DNA of 40,471 bases, from positions 1 to 40,471 of IMG/VR virus record IMGVR_UViG_3300048016_000077. The stretch is one strand, 5' to 3'. Below are positions 8,708 to 14,342 of this stretch, in pieces. Source of the DNA: a virus. Within the stretch, counting starts at the first letter, position 1. Each line of letters opens with the position of its first letter. The notes under the pieces are model-generated. The model was not told the DNA's origin, searched no databases, and was given only the letters and a program-made list of their open reading frames with translations. A program made the position numbers and the translations under genes.

Positions 8708-9423
8708 AAAAAATATTAATATATTTTTTATTAACTATTGTATTATACGGAAGCACTAATCCAAATGATGTTATATCTGAAGGGTTAACAATTCCCGTAT
8801 CGCAAAAAGCCATAGACCACATTATATACTACGAAGTTGGTGGTAGATCCTATTATAACTCAAAGTATACTAAACCAATGGTTCCTGCATGGCAGACGAC
8901 CTCCAGCGGGGTCACTGTCGGCTTTGGATTTGACCTAGGTTACAACACCCCGAAACAGATAGAGGACGCTTTTAAGGGAATTCTAAGCGATTCCGAAATA
9001 AAGGCACTACAAAGTGTTTCTGGATTGAAAGGTAAGAATGCTTACTATAATGGATTACCAAAAGTTAAGAATTCTGTTGTATTAACTTACGAACAATCAG
9101 AACAAGTCTTTAAGAAGGATAGCCTTCCTAGATTTGCTAAACAAACATCTGATGCTTTTGCTTTAAGAAAAGATCGACTTCACCCACATTCCAACGGTTC
9201 ATTGGTTAGTCTTGTATTCAACAGAGGACCATCTTTAGGTAGTTCTGATTCGAGAAAAGAAATGAGATGGATAAAATATAACATATCCACTGGTAAAGAA
9301 AAGGATGTCCCATCTGATATTAAATCGATGAAGCGTCTTTGGAACTATACTGCTCTCAAAGGATTGCATCTTAGAAGAGATGCCGAAGCTAAACTGTTTC
9401 AAGATGGTTTAGATTCTAAATAA
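8704..9423 (+). CDS. GH24-type endolysin (phage lysozyme) with signal sequence
   Basis: 239 aa. After a hydrophobic N-terminus (residues 3-16, signal or signal-anchor), IIYYEVGG carries the likely catalytic Glu44 and SGVTVGFGFDLGY (68-80) carries the second conserved acidic residue, Asp77. The later VSLVFNRG corresponds to the lysozyme NxG region. It would cleave the glycan chains of murein in the periplasm. The ATG overlaps the stop of the holin-like gene. The reading frame is open further upstream inside that gene, but this start gives the signal sequence its proper place. Confidence 0.88.
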   Translation: MKKILIYFLLTIVLYGSTNPNDVISEGLTIPVSQKAIDHIIYYEVGGRSYYNSKYTKPMVPAWQTTSSGVTVGFGFDLGYNTPKQIEDAFKGILSDSEIKALQSVSGLKGKNAYYNGLPKVKNSVVLTYEQSEQVFKKDSLPRFAKQTSDAFALRKDRLHPHSNGSLVSLVFNRGPSLGSSDSRKEMRWIKYNISTGKEKDVPSDIKSMKRLWNYTALKGLHLRRDAEAKLFQDGLDSK

Positions 9424-9766
9424 TTTTTCCTCTTCTTATCCATTCCCTAATTTTGGGTCTGACAAACACACCACGCTTATCCCAGATCGATACAAATTTG
9501 GTAATGTCTGGAAGAAAATAATCAGACATTATATATTCTCTTAATTCTCCAAGAGCGGCACCATCCTCATATGAGTTGGTAGAATTTATCAGATTGCGAA
9601 ATTCATTACAATCTACACATGTTTTATATGATTGTCCCTGACCATCCCATACTCCAGAACAATAGTGATATCGTTCTTTATAAAAGATAATTCCACCACA
9701 CTCACAACATTTATGTGGTTTTCTCGATATTCTCCATTTTTCACAGTAAGCTTGTGGATATTCCAT
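9416..9766 (-). CDS. Zinc-ribbon-like small phage protein
   Basis: 116 aa. Two CxxC pairs (CCECGG near residue 21 and CVDCNEF near 50) suggest one zinc site. It resembles small phage proteins of unknown role. It ends in TAG and overlaps the endolysin stop. No late motif. Confidence 0.65.
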   Translation of the reverse strand: MEYPQAYCEKWRISRKPHKCCECGGIIFYKERYHYCSGVWDGQGQSYKTCVDCNEFRNLINSTNSYEDGAALGELREYIMSDYFLPDITKFVSIWDKRGVFVRPKIREWIRRGKII

Positions 9767-9787
9767 AATTTTATATTAGTTTTCTGA

Positions 9788-9857
9788 GTTCCGTGAGGAA
9801 ATCGAATCCCCCTTAAGTGATTTGCAATCACTCACATAACCAATCTGTCAACGGAAC
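9788..9857 (-). tRNA. tRNA-Cys(GCA)
   Basis: Acceptor GTTCCGT pairs with ACGGAAC; anticodon stem AGTGA/TCACT with loop TTGCAAA; T-loop TTCGATT. Discriminator U73 is the known Cys determinant. No encoded CCA. Confidence 0.93.
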
Positions 9858-9861
9858 ATTG

Positions 9862-10097
9862 TGAGATTAAAAAGTGTGCTGTTACGCCAAATACTTGAGG
9901 CTTAGGAACCTACTTGTCGCCACTATCCTATGTTCTCTAGTGGTTGGGCTTGATGACCCTACGACGACTCTTGTTTATCCACAGGCACATCATCAGTATG
10001 TTCTGTTACCGAACTGGCTGACATATCGCACCATCATGGCAATGCCGTAACTCTTTAAATGATGGCTGCTTCTAAGCCGACATCCTTAATAATCTCA
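9862..10097 (-). ncRNA. RNA containing a 23S rRNA GTPase-centre (L11-binding) mimic
   Basis: An 8-bp helix (TGAGATTA at the 5' end, TAATCTCA at the 3' end) encloses the RNA. From 10087 to 10051 the minus strand reads GGATGTCGGCTTAGAAGCAG and goes on CCATCATTTAAAGAG, nearly identical to E. coli 23S rRNA ~1056-1090, i.e. helix 43 and the start of helix 44. At 9888-9874 GGCGTAACAGCACAC matches the following helix 44 loop (~1092-1106). About 160 nt of other structured sequence separates the two halves. It is packed between tRNA-Cys and tRNA-Trp with 3-4 nt to spare, so it is probably processed from the same precursor. Confidence 0.72.
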
Positions 10098-10100
10098 TGC

Positions 10101-10185
10101 ACCAAGAGTAGGATTCGAACCCACAGTGGAACTTTCGTTCGGCGGATTTGGAATCCGCTCGCTTCAACCATTCACGCATCTTGGT
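10101..10185 (-). tRNA. tRNA-Trp(CCA) with long variable arm
   Basis: Acceptor ACCAAGA/TCTTGGT with A1-U72 and G73, both Trp determinants. Anticodon stem GCGGA/TCCGC, loop TTCCAAA. The variable region is 17 nt with a GAAC-GAAA-GTTC hairpin, and the D-arm looks like a class II (Ser) D-arm. Normal tRNA-Trp has 4-5 nt here. Confidence 0.85.
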
Positions 10186-10189
10186 ATGT

Positions 10190-10263
10190 GGAGATGACAG
10201 GAATCGAACCTGCGAACTCTTCATTGCAAATGAAGTGCTTTAACCAACTAAAGCTGCATCCCA
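10190..10263 (-). tRNA. tRNA-Ala(TGC)
   Basis: Anticodon stem CTTCA/TGAAG with loop TTTGCAA; T-arm GCAGG TTCGATT CCTGT. Acceptor TGGGATG/CATCTCC includes the G3-U70 pair that defines Ala tRNAs, and A73. Bases 1-72 are mismatched. Normal variable loop. Confidence 0.9.
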
Positions 10264-10479
10264 TTATTTTTTATATTTATCATATAACACTTCAAACAAT
10301 TTAGATCCAAGTTCTTGTCTTGCTCTAGTATCAGATACAAAAGAATCCACATTGACAATATTTGGTTTAGCATCAGCTACACCTTTTACCATTTTTAGTG
10401 CTGCTATAATGTCTTGAGCATCGTCATCTCTGGTGTCTTTTTCAAGAACCACTGTTATTGCGTTGTATCTATCTGACAT
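10264..10479 (-). CDS. Small hypothetical protein
   Basis: 71 aa, not recognised. It starts MSDRYNAITVVLEKD and has an alternating beta-alpha pattern (ITVVLEKD, then helix IIAALKMVKGV, then beta strand), suggesting a small ferredoxin-like fold. Inserted in the tRNA array; the stop abuts tRNA-Ala. Confidence 0.65.
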   Translation of the reverse strand: MSDRYNAITVVLEKDTRDDDAQDIIAALKMVKGVADAKPNIVNVDSFVSDTRARQELGSKLFEVLYDKYKK

Positions 10480-10515
10480 GGTTGTATTATATTTCGGTTT
10501 TAATCAATGTCAAGC

Positions 10516-10606
10516 GGGTGCGGTAGGATTTGAACCCACGGACAGGCTACTAACCCATCGTCCGATTTCAAATCGGATGCCATAAACCAGACTCGACCAC
10601 ACACCC
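10516..10606 (-). tRNA. tRNA-Ser(TGA)
   Basis: Acceptor GGGTGTG/CGCACCC, G73; anticodon stem TCCGA/TCGGA, loop TTTGAAA; long variable arm as expected for Ser; T-loop TTCAAAT. No encoded CCA. Confidence 0.93.
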
Positions 10607-10612
10607 ATATGT

Positions 10613-10683
10613 AGAGGGGGAGGGAATCGAACCCTCACTAGCAGATTCAAAATCTGCTGTGCTAACCGTTACACTACCCCTCA
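10613..10683 (-). tRNA. tRNA-Gln(TTG)
   Basis: Anticodon stem GCAGA/TCTGC with loop TTTTGAA; T-arm GAGGG TTCGATT CCCTC; acceptor TGAGGGG/CCCCTCT with an unpaired 1-72 position, as is usual for a weak Gln end. Normal variable loop. Confidence 0.9.
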
Positions 10684-10685
10684 AT

Positions 10686-10961
10686 TTATTCCAAATCCAT
10701 AGAAGCATCAATCGCTTCTCTTAATGTTTTTCTTGTTGTTCTCCCTTCTTTTGGGGACCAAACACTCCAACATGGATATTTTCCATCCATTGATGGATGA
10801 CCTATAAATTTATAACAATTTATATTATTAGCAAGCCAATCCAATCTTACAGTATCGGTAATTTCTCGTAATGCTACCCATGGTGATGGACTTTCACTGC
10901 AATTACATTCTTTATTTGAGTCATTAAAAATATGACCACATCTCATACATTTCCAGTTCAT
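10686..10961 (-). CDS. Small zinc-ribbon protein
   Basis: 91 aa. N-terminal MNWKCMRCGHIFNDSNKECNC gives a four-Cys zinc ribbon (Cys5, Cys8, Cys19, Cys21). The rest contains RLDWLANN and a Trp-rich WSVWSPKEGRTTRKTLREAID, a pattern seen in small phage proteins of unknown role. It forms a pair with the next gene upstream (3-bp gap). Confidence 0.65.
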   Translation of the reverse strand: MNWKCMRCGHIFNDSNKECNCSESPSPWVALREITDTVRLDWLANNINCYKFIGHPSMDGKYPCWSVWSPKEGRTTRKTLREAIDASMDLE

Positions 10962-10964
10962 GGT

Positions 10965-11141
10965 TTAGTCATCTGATATTTCTTTTATTTCGTTAACCAT
11001 TATTTTAACACTACTCGCAAAATAGTCAAGCTGTTCCACGGTTTCAAATTTTAAAATAGTGTTATCATAAAAGAGGAGAATACATTTTTCATAACAATCT
11101 CCCTCGTCATCATATAAATTTTCAACCCAACTTGTTTTCAT
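10965..11141 (-). CDS. Small hypothetical protein
   Basis: 58 aa, starting MKTSWVENLYDDEGD, acidic, with beta strands (KCILLFYDNTILKF) then a helix. An in-frame ATG at 11153 would start inside tRNA-Asp, so 11141 is preferred. Function unknown. Confidence 0.6.
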   Translation of the reverse strand: MKTSWVENLYDDEGDCYEKCILLFYDNTILKFETVEQLDYFASSVKIMVNEIKEISDD

Positions 11142-11146
11142 AATGC

Positions 11147-11219
11147 GGAACATGACGGATTCGAACCGACGATAACCCGCTCGACAGGCGGGTGCATTAA
11201 ACCACTATGCTAATGTTCC
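11147..11219 (-). tRNA. tRNA-Asp(GTC)
   Basis: Acceptor GGAACAT/ATGTTCC perfect, G73 (Asp determinant); anticodon stem CCCGC/GCGGG, loop CTGTCGA; T-loop TTCGAAT. Normal variable loop. Confidence 0.95.
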
Positions 11220-11233
11220 ATTTAATTTAATGT

Positions 11234-11307
11234 CCCTTGTGTCGGAATCGAACCGACCTACTGCAAATCTTCAATCTGCCGCTTGGAACCAACTCAGCTA
11301 CCAAGGG
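11234..11307 (-). tRNA. tRNA-Phe(GAA)
   Basis: Acceptor CCCTTGG/ACAAGGG (one mismatch), A73; anticodon loop TTGAAGA; T-arm GTCGG TTCGATT CCGAC. Confidence 0.92.
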
Positions 11308-11313
11308 TTATGT

Positions 11314-11385
11314 AGCTAGGGTCGGATTCGAACCGACACTGTATGCGTTCTTAGCGCACTTTCTCTACCATTGGAATACCTAGCC
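11314..11385 (-). tRNA. tRNA with anticodon AAG (nominally Leu) in a class I body
   Basis: Acceptor GGCTAGG/CCTAGCT, A73; anticodon stem GTGCG/CGCAT with loop CTAAGAA, so anticodon AAG (CUU, Leu). Unlike every usual bacterial Leu tRNA it has a short variable loop. A34 would need deamination to inosine for wider reading. Isotype uncertain. Confidence 0.75.
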
Positions 11386-11391
11386 TTTTGT

Positions 11392-11462
11392 GGGAAATAG
11401 GGGAATTGAACCCACTGTCTTATGATTCGTATTCATATGTTCTTCCGTTATACTAATCTCCC
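11392..11462 (-). tRNA. tRNA-Arg(ACG)
   Basis: Acceptor GGGAGAT/ATTTCCC; anticodon stem TATGA/TCATA with loop ATACGAA; T-loop TTCAATT with one mismatch in the T-stem. A34 normally becomes inosine through host TadA. Confidence 0.88.
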
Positions 11463-11482
11463 TTATATATTCTTTTAAATCA

Positions 11483-11683
11483 TTGGAGTTGCCCCAATTG
11501 TTTGAATGTGGTTGGAGTGAACTTCACCCACAAACAAATAATTGTCCTCTAGAAATAAATCATATTGATGGAGACGCTGAAAATTGTATTGAGGATAATT
11601 TAGAAGTAATATGTCCAAATTGTCATTCTTTAACTCCAAATTTTAGAAATTTAAATTCTAATAGTAAAAGAATTAGAAAATAA
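11483..11683 (+). pseudogene. HNH endonuclease C-terminal fragment
   Basis: 66 codons on the strand opposite to the tRNAs. INHIDGDAENCIEDNL followed by VICPNCHSLTPNF is the HNH nuclease core (His-Asn-His with CxxC). The N-terminal zinc half is shortened (FECGWSE) and there is only a TTG start without promoter motif, so this is probably a truncated homing-type endonuclease lying between two tRNA genes. Confidence 0.6.
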
Positions 11684-11685
11684 GA

Positions 11686-11764
11686 GCTTCAGGTCAGATT
11701 CGAACTGACGGTGTGGAATACCATATTACAAGTATGGTGCTATCGACCACTAAGCGACTGAAGC
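11686..11764 (-). tRNA. tRNA-Thr(TGT) with 11-nt variable region
   Basis: Acceptor GCTTCAG/CTGAAGC; anticodon stem CCATA/TATGG, loop CTTGTAA; T-arm GTCAG TTCGAAT CTGAC. The variable region is about 11 nt, longer than the usual 4-5. Confidence 0.88.
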
Positions 11765-11797
11765 AAATCTACCGTTTTACCATTAAACTAACAAGGC
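11765..11797 (-). pseudogene. 5' half of a tRNA
   Basis: GCCTTGT TA GTTTAATGGTAAAAC GGTAG has an acceptor strand, a complete D-arm and the start of an anticodon stem, then runs directly into tRNA-Thr. No matching 3' half was seen nearby. A deletion remnant is the simplest reading; a split tRNA is possible but unsupported. Confidence 0.6.
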
Positions 11798-11800
11798 TAA

Positions 11801-12259
11801 TTAAAAATATCTATTTACAGTGTTTGTGAAAATTTTGGAAAGCTGTGGAGAAATCTTAAATCGCTCTTGATTCAATTCAATGGATTTATGAATGTTGCCA
11901 TTCTTATTTCTTTTGGTAGCAGCCGCCCAATCCGACAACATTTCAACTAGATCTAAAAGGTCCATATCCTCAATACCATTCGGCCAATGTTCTGGATGGT
12001 GTGTGTTCTTGGAATAGTGATGATCGATTGCGGGTTTTACTTCAACAAGTAATTCCTTATAAGCATCTGTTCCATATTCCGTCTTAGCCAACTTTGGTGT
12101 ATTCTGTGCGAATACACTTCTTTCCGGTTCTTGAAATTTGGAAGCATCATGAACTTGTGCGCGTTCATCCAATTCCTTTATTAGATTCCATATATTAGAT
12201 CGGACTTCATTAACATGTTTTAATGTTTCCGAATCGTGTAGTATCAATTCTTCGTTCAT
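11801..12259 (-). CDS. DUF5662 family phage protein
   Basis: 152 aa. HDASKF (~38-43), AIDHHYSKNTHHPEHW (~76-91) and DLLDLVEMLSDWAAA (~98-112) form the conserved His/Asp pattern of DUF5662, common in large phages. The HD-like metal ligands suggest a phosphohydrolase-type fold, though no activity is known to me. The start codon overlaps the stop of the disrupted gene upstream (ATGA). Confidence 0.8.
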   Translation of the reverse strand: MNEELILHDSETLKHVNEVRSNIWNLIKELDERAQVHDASKFQEPERSVFAQNTPKLAKTEYGTDAYKELLVEVKPAIDHHYSKNTHHPEHWPNGIEDMDLLDLVEMLSDWAAATKRNKNGNIHKSIELNQERFKISPQLSKIFTNTVNRYF

Positions 12260-12693
12260 AATTTATCTTGTTGTTTTCTAATTTTTTCTAACTGCTTTAG
12301 AATATTATTTAAAGATTTCGCTCTTTTTTCCTTCTCTTTAAAATCATCGGATTCTCTTGCTTCTTTGGATAATACAACCCACTCATTCCAATCCTTTAAT
12401 CTTTTTTGATAATCTTTCTCTAAATCATTTAATTCCTTTCGGTTAATGGAATTTCTAAAGAAAGATCACCCACAATATTATCATAATAATCTTCTTTAAT
12501 ATCTAAAATGGCATTTCTTGGATCACCATCATTAGACTCAACCCATTCTATTAATTTTGATAATGGAACAGAAGTATAAGCGTCTATAGTATATGTATAC
12601 TTACGTGTTTTTGTGTTATCCTTATATGGTTTAATATGTTTTAATATGTTTTACAATCTTACCTTTTTTATATTGTATTGGATATGTGGTCAT
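12256..12693 (-). pseudogene. Phage gene broken by a 10-bp duplication and a second frameshift
   Basis: The frame opened by ATG at 12693 (MTTYPIQYKKGKIVKHIK) stops after 20 codons. Removing one of two exact 10-bp copies (TTAATATGTT at 12631-12640 and 12641-12650) restores a frame through YTYTIDAYTSVPLSKLIEW to LEIPLTERN. A further ORF in another frame (LEKDYQKRLKDWNEWVVLSK and on) without start codon runs to the stop at 12256. Together they look like one gene of about 140 codons with two disruptions. Function unknown. Confidence 0.6.
12631..12650. repeat. 10-bp tandem duplication
   Basis: TTAATATGTT occurs twice head to tail. The length is not a multiple of three, and the duplication explains the early stop of the gene it lies in. 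Confidence 0.85.
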
Positions 12694-12700
12694 AATTTTA

Positions 12701-12774
12701 TGGTACGGGATATCAGAATCGAACTGATAACTTCTGAGTGGAAGTCAGACGGTTTACCATTAACCTAATCCCGC
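12701..12774 (-). tRNA. tRNA-Gly(TCC), CCA encoded
   Basis: Acceptor GCGGGAT/ATCCCGT, followed by A and an encoded CCA; D-arm GGTT/AACC; anticodon stem TCTGA/TCAGA with loop CTTCCAC; T-loop TTCGATT. Confidence 0.92.
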
Positions 12775-12778
12775 GTTA

Positions 12779-12870
12779 TATCAATCAAGAAGGGTCATTT
12801 GCATTAGCCCCAACCATTTCACATTCAGTATAATCTATTTCGAAATTCAACTATACCTATTTGATTGATA
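12779..12870 (-). ncRNA. Candidate structured RNA closed by a 9-10-bp helix
   Basis: ATCAATCAA and TTGATTGAT form an exact inverted repeat enclosing about 70 nt, starting 5 nt upstream of tRNA-Gly. No protein frame and no T-loop were seen. The inner part holds GGTTGGGGC and GACCC that can pair in part. It may be its own RNA or the 3' domain of the longer RNA at 12871-13092. Confidence 0.5.
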
Positions 12871-13092
12871 ATATCCAGAGAACATTCGTTTAGTTCACCT
12901 ACATGAGTAACACTTCTCATTCAAGAGCGTCCACCTTGGATACGTTTTTATTCTATACCATGTTGCAACATAGTCAAGCTAAGAATCGAGCCGTTCCCTT
13001 TCGGGCATGGATTGCCTTCACATTGCGATACTGTCACGGGACTCACGAAGTTTCCTTCCGCCACCCCCCACCCATTACAAGGGGACACGAAG
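12871..13092 (-). ncRNA. Candidate structured RNA, no gene
   Basis: This interval has no convincing coding frame but many short helices on the minus strand: GAAG-GAAA-CTTC, CCC-GAAA-GGG, the palindrome ATGTTGCAACAT, TGAG/CTCA and GAAC/GTTC. GAAA tetraloops and higher G+C than its surroundings argue for a folded RNA. A plus-strand ORF here is probably only its complement. It is not tmRNA, RNase P or SRP RNA by their conserved blocks. Confidence 0.5.
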
Positions 13093-13266
13093 TTATTTTG
13101 TATAGTAACCACAATCCAAACACCCATCTTCATCATTGAAGTTTTCATGTTTACATTGTTCTTGTAATTCTTCAAGATAAGCCCATTCAGCTAATTCTTG
13201 TTCATCTGGTATGTAATTGTTTAGTTCTTTACTTGCTGGTTCAAGTTTCCAAAATCTATTATTCAT
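13093..13266 (-). CDS. Small protein with C-terminal zinc-ribbon motif
   Basis: 57 aa. A helical N-terminus leads to CKHENFNDEDGCLDCGYYTK, where three Cys and a His may bind zinc. Several large phages carry short proteins ending in such a motif. The first ATG with a sensible length is at 13266 (MNNRFWKLEP). Confidence 0.55.
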   Translation of the reverse strand: MNNRFWKLEPASKELNNYIPDEQELAEWAYLEELQEQCKHENFNDEDGCLDCGYYTK

Positions 13267-13267
13267 T

Positions 13268-13426
13268 TTAATTATTGTTTCTAAAATAGTCTGCGTATAA
13301 ATCGGCACCATCTTCTATTACGTTAATAAAATCTTCTCTGGTATAATCTTCCAGAGAAGCCATCATAGTATCCATATCTTTTAATATGTCTATTATTAGT
13401 CTCATTGTTTGTTGATCAATTTCCAT
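13268..13426 (-). CDS. Small acidic helical protein
   Basis: 52 aa, MEIDQQTMRLIIDILKDMD at the start and FRNNN at the end. Good continuous frame ending 1 nt before the next gene's start, so the two are probably co-translated. Methionine- and Asp-rich, function unknown. Confidence 0.55.
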   Translation of the reverse strand: MEIDQQTMRLIIDILKDMDTMMASLEDYTREDFINVIEDGADLYADYFRNNN

Positions 13427-13462
13427 AAATTTATTCTACTTTAAAATTTTGATTAGTCAAGT

Positions 13463-13536
13463 CCGCGAGGCAGAAATCGAATCTGCGTATATGGAGTCAC
13501 AATCCATGTCTTTTGTCCAATTAAAGATACTCTCGG
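13463..13536 (-). tRNA. tRNA-His(GTG)
   Basis: Anticodon stem ATGGA/TCCAT with loop TTGTGAC; D-arm TCTT/AAGA; T-arm GCAGA TTCGATT TCTGC; accept-or strands CCGAGAG/CTCGCGG with one mismatch. The usual G-1:C73 of His tRNAs is not evident. Confidence 0.87.
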
Positions 13537-13543
13537 TTATGGT

Positions 13544-13626
13544 GGGTGCTGCTGGGTTCGAACCAGCGATGTCCTTTCGGATACGAGTTAAAAGCCCGTT
13601 GGTTTCAACCACTTACCTAAACACCC
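13544..13626 (-). tRNA. tRNA-Lys(TTT) with long variable arm
   Basis: Acceptor GGGTGTT/AGCACCC with A73, followed by an encoded CCA (13540-13542). Anticodon stem ACGGG/CTCGT, loop CTTTTAA. The variable region is 15 nt with a TCC-GAAA-GGA hairpin, not seen in normal tRNA-Lys. The D-arm (AAGTGGTTGAA) is class II-like. Confidence 0.87.
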
Positions 13627-13631
13627 ATAAC

Positions 13632-13715
13632 ACCCTCCGAATTACGCTTCATAAAACAGTATTAAATTTATGATCACTAGATTTAATACCTACAATTTAG
13701 AGAGGCGCGGAGGGT
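13632..13715. other. Nested inverted repeats
   Basis: Outer arms ACCCTCCG (13632-13639) and CGGAGGGT (13708-13715) enclose inner arms GTATTAAAT (13659-13667) and ATTTAATAC (13681-13689). The geometry recalls a cloverleaf without a T-loop. It overlaps the 3' end of the small gene at 13683. It may be a tRNA-derived or processing structure. Confidence 0.45.
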
Positions 13716-13856
13716 TGAATCATTATAATTCGGTTTTAATTGATCAAACATATTCGAAGAACATACATAATCTGAAAATCCATAATTAACTTTAAATTTC
13801 CAAGCATCGTCTATATTATCAAATCCACAATTGGCTATTACATATATGTCTTTCAT
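13683..13856 (-). CDS. Small hypothetical protein
   Basis: 57 aa starting MKDIYVIANCGFDNIDDAWK. Alternating polar and aromatic residues; no family recognised. Its ATG coincides with the encoded CCA of the upstream tRNA-like gene, and its 3' end lies within the nested inverted repeat. Confidence 0.55.
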   Translation of the reverse strand: MKDIYVIANCGFDNIDDAWKFKVNYGFSDYVCSSNMFDQLKPNYNDSTLRASLNCRY

Positions 13857-14060
13857 GGTCTACTCGGTAGGACTTCAACCTACATCTTCCTTTACGGGTG
13901 GCACTTATCGACTACCCAATCATAAAGTAACTGTAACACTTTGCCGATATTCGCGGCTTAGAAATAAAAATTCTCGTCAAGTGCGTCACTCCCGGTTATC
14001 GTTTATGTTGTTCCACTGGTGCTAAAATCACCACTGTTCTTTCTGTTGAACTACGAATAG
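13856..14060 (-). tRNA. tRNA-like gene with a giant insertion, CCA encoded
   Basis: The ends form a tRNA: acceptor CTATTCG/CGAGTAG (7 pairs), bases TA, D-arm GTTC/GAAC, then far downstream a T-arm GTAGG TTGAAGT CCTAC, A73 and encoded CCA. Between the D-arm and T-arm lie about 160 nt instead of about 22. They include a possible anticodon hairpin TGGTG ATTTTAG CACCA (anticodon unsure) and a row of small hairpins (AGTG/CACT, GCCG/CGGC, AAAGT/ACTTT, GGGT/ACCC). Either an extreme variable arm or an intron-like insertion; it seems too short for a group I intron. Confidence 0.55.
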
Positions 14061-14075
14061 TTTTAATTAATAAGT

Positions 14076-14169
14076 CGCAGCGGTCGGATTCGAACCGACG
14101 ACAGACAAGCACTTCTTGCCCGCAACTGATTCCAAGTCAGCCCGATTACCAAGCTATCGCAACGCCACG
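14076..14169 (-). tRNA. tRNA-Pro(TGG) with ~25-nt variable arm
   Basis: Acceptor CGTGGCG/CGCTGCG with C1-G72 and A73, typical of Pro; D-arm CGAT/ATCG; anticodon stem GCTGA/TCAGT, loop CTTGGAA; T-arm GTCGG TTCGAAT CCGAC. The variable region is about 25 nt with a CAAG/CTTG hairpin, where Pro tRNAs normally have 4-5 nt. Confidence 0.83.
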
Positions 14170-14257
14170 TTAATATCCGATTATTAATCCTCGGATCACA
14201 GATAATTCAACAGTTTTTCATACTACGTCGTCGTTAGAATCATACATCGACCTCTGC
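14170..14257 (-). ncRNA. Part of a structured noncoding stretch
   Basis: No gene seen. It contains the hairpin ATCCGA-10 nt-TCGGAT and lies between the Asn-like tRNA and tRNA-Pro. It may be a spacer processed out of the tRNA precursor, or the 3' part of a larger RNA extending to about 14600. Confidence 0.35.
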
Positions 14258-14342
14258 ACCTAATCGAGGTAACGATCCTCGCCTCCCTTGTGGGGTGCTG
14301 CGATTAACAGTCGCGCCCGTTCGCCTGCTCGGGTCATTAGGT
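14258..14342 (-). tRNA. tRNA-Asn-like(GTT) with long variable arm and odd T-loop
   Basis: Acceptor ACCTAAT/ATTAGGT perfect, G73 (Asn-like); D-arm CCCG/CGGG; anticodon loop CTGTTAA; variable region 17 nt with CCC-ACAA-GGG; T-stem CGAGG/CCTCG. The T-loop is ATCGTTA instead of TTCRANN, so modification and elbow folding may be unusual. Could instead be a tRNA-like domain of a larger RNA. Confidence 0.65.

Noticed and set aside
12871-13092. SRP RNA, RNase P RNA or tmRNA
   Set aside because: A GGAAGGAAAC segment recalls SRP RNA, but the rest of the conserved domain is absent; RNase P and tmRNA blocks are also missing.
12903-13139. Plus-strand ORF over the structured RNA region
   Set aside because: No start signal, opposite to the surrounding genes, and it only mirrors a G+C-rich folded RNA; no family pattern.
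13449-14025. Plus-strand ORFs across tRNA-His, tRNA-Lys and the tRNA-like gene
   Set aside because: They are complements of tRNA genes (their translations contain antisense T-arm sequence).
13856-14060. Group I intron in a tRNA
   Set aside because: The insertion is too short and lacks recognisable P7/P3 core sequences.
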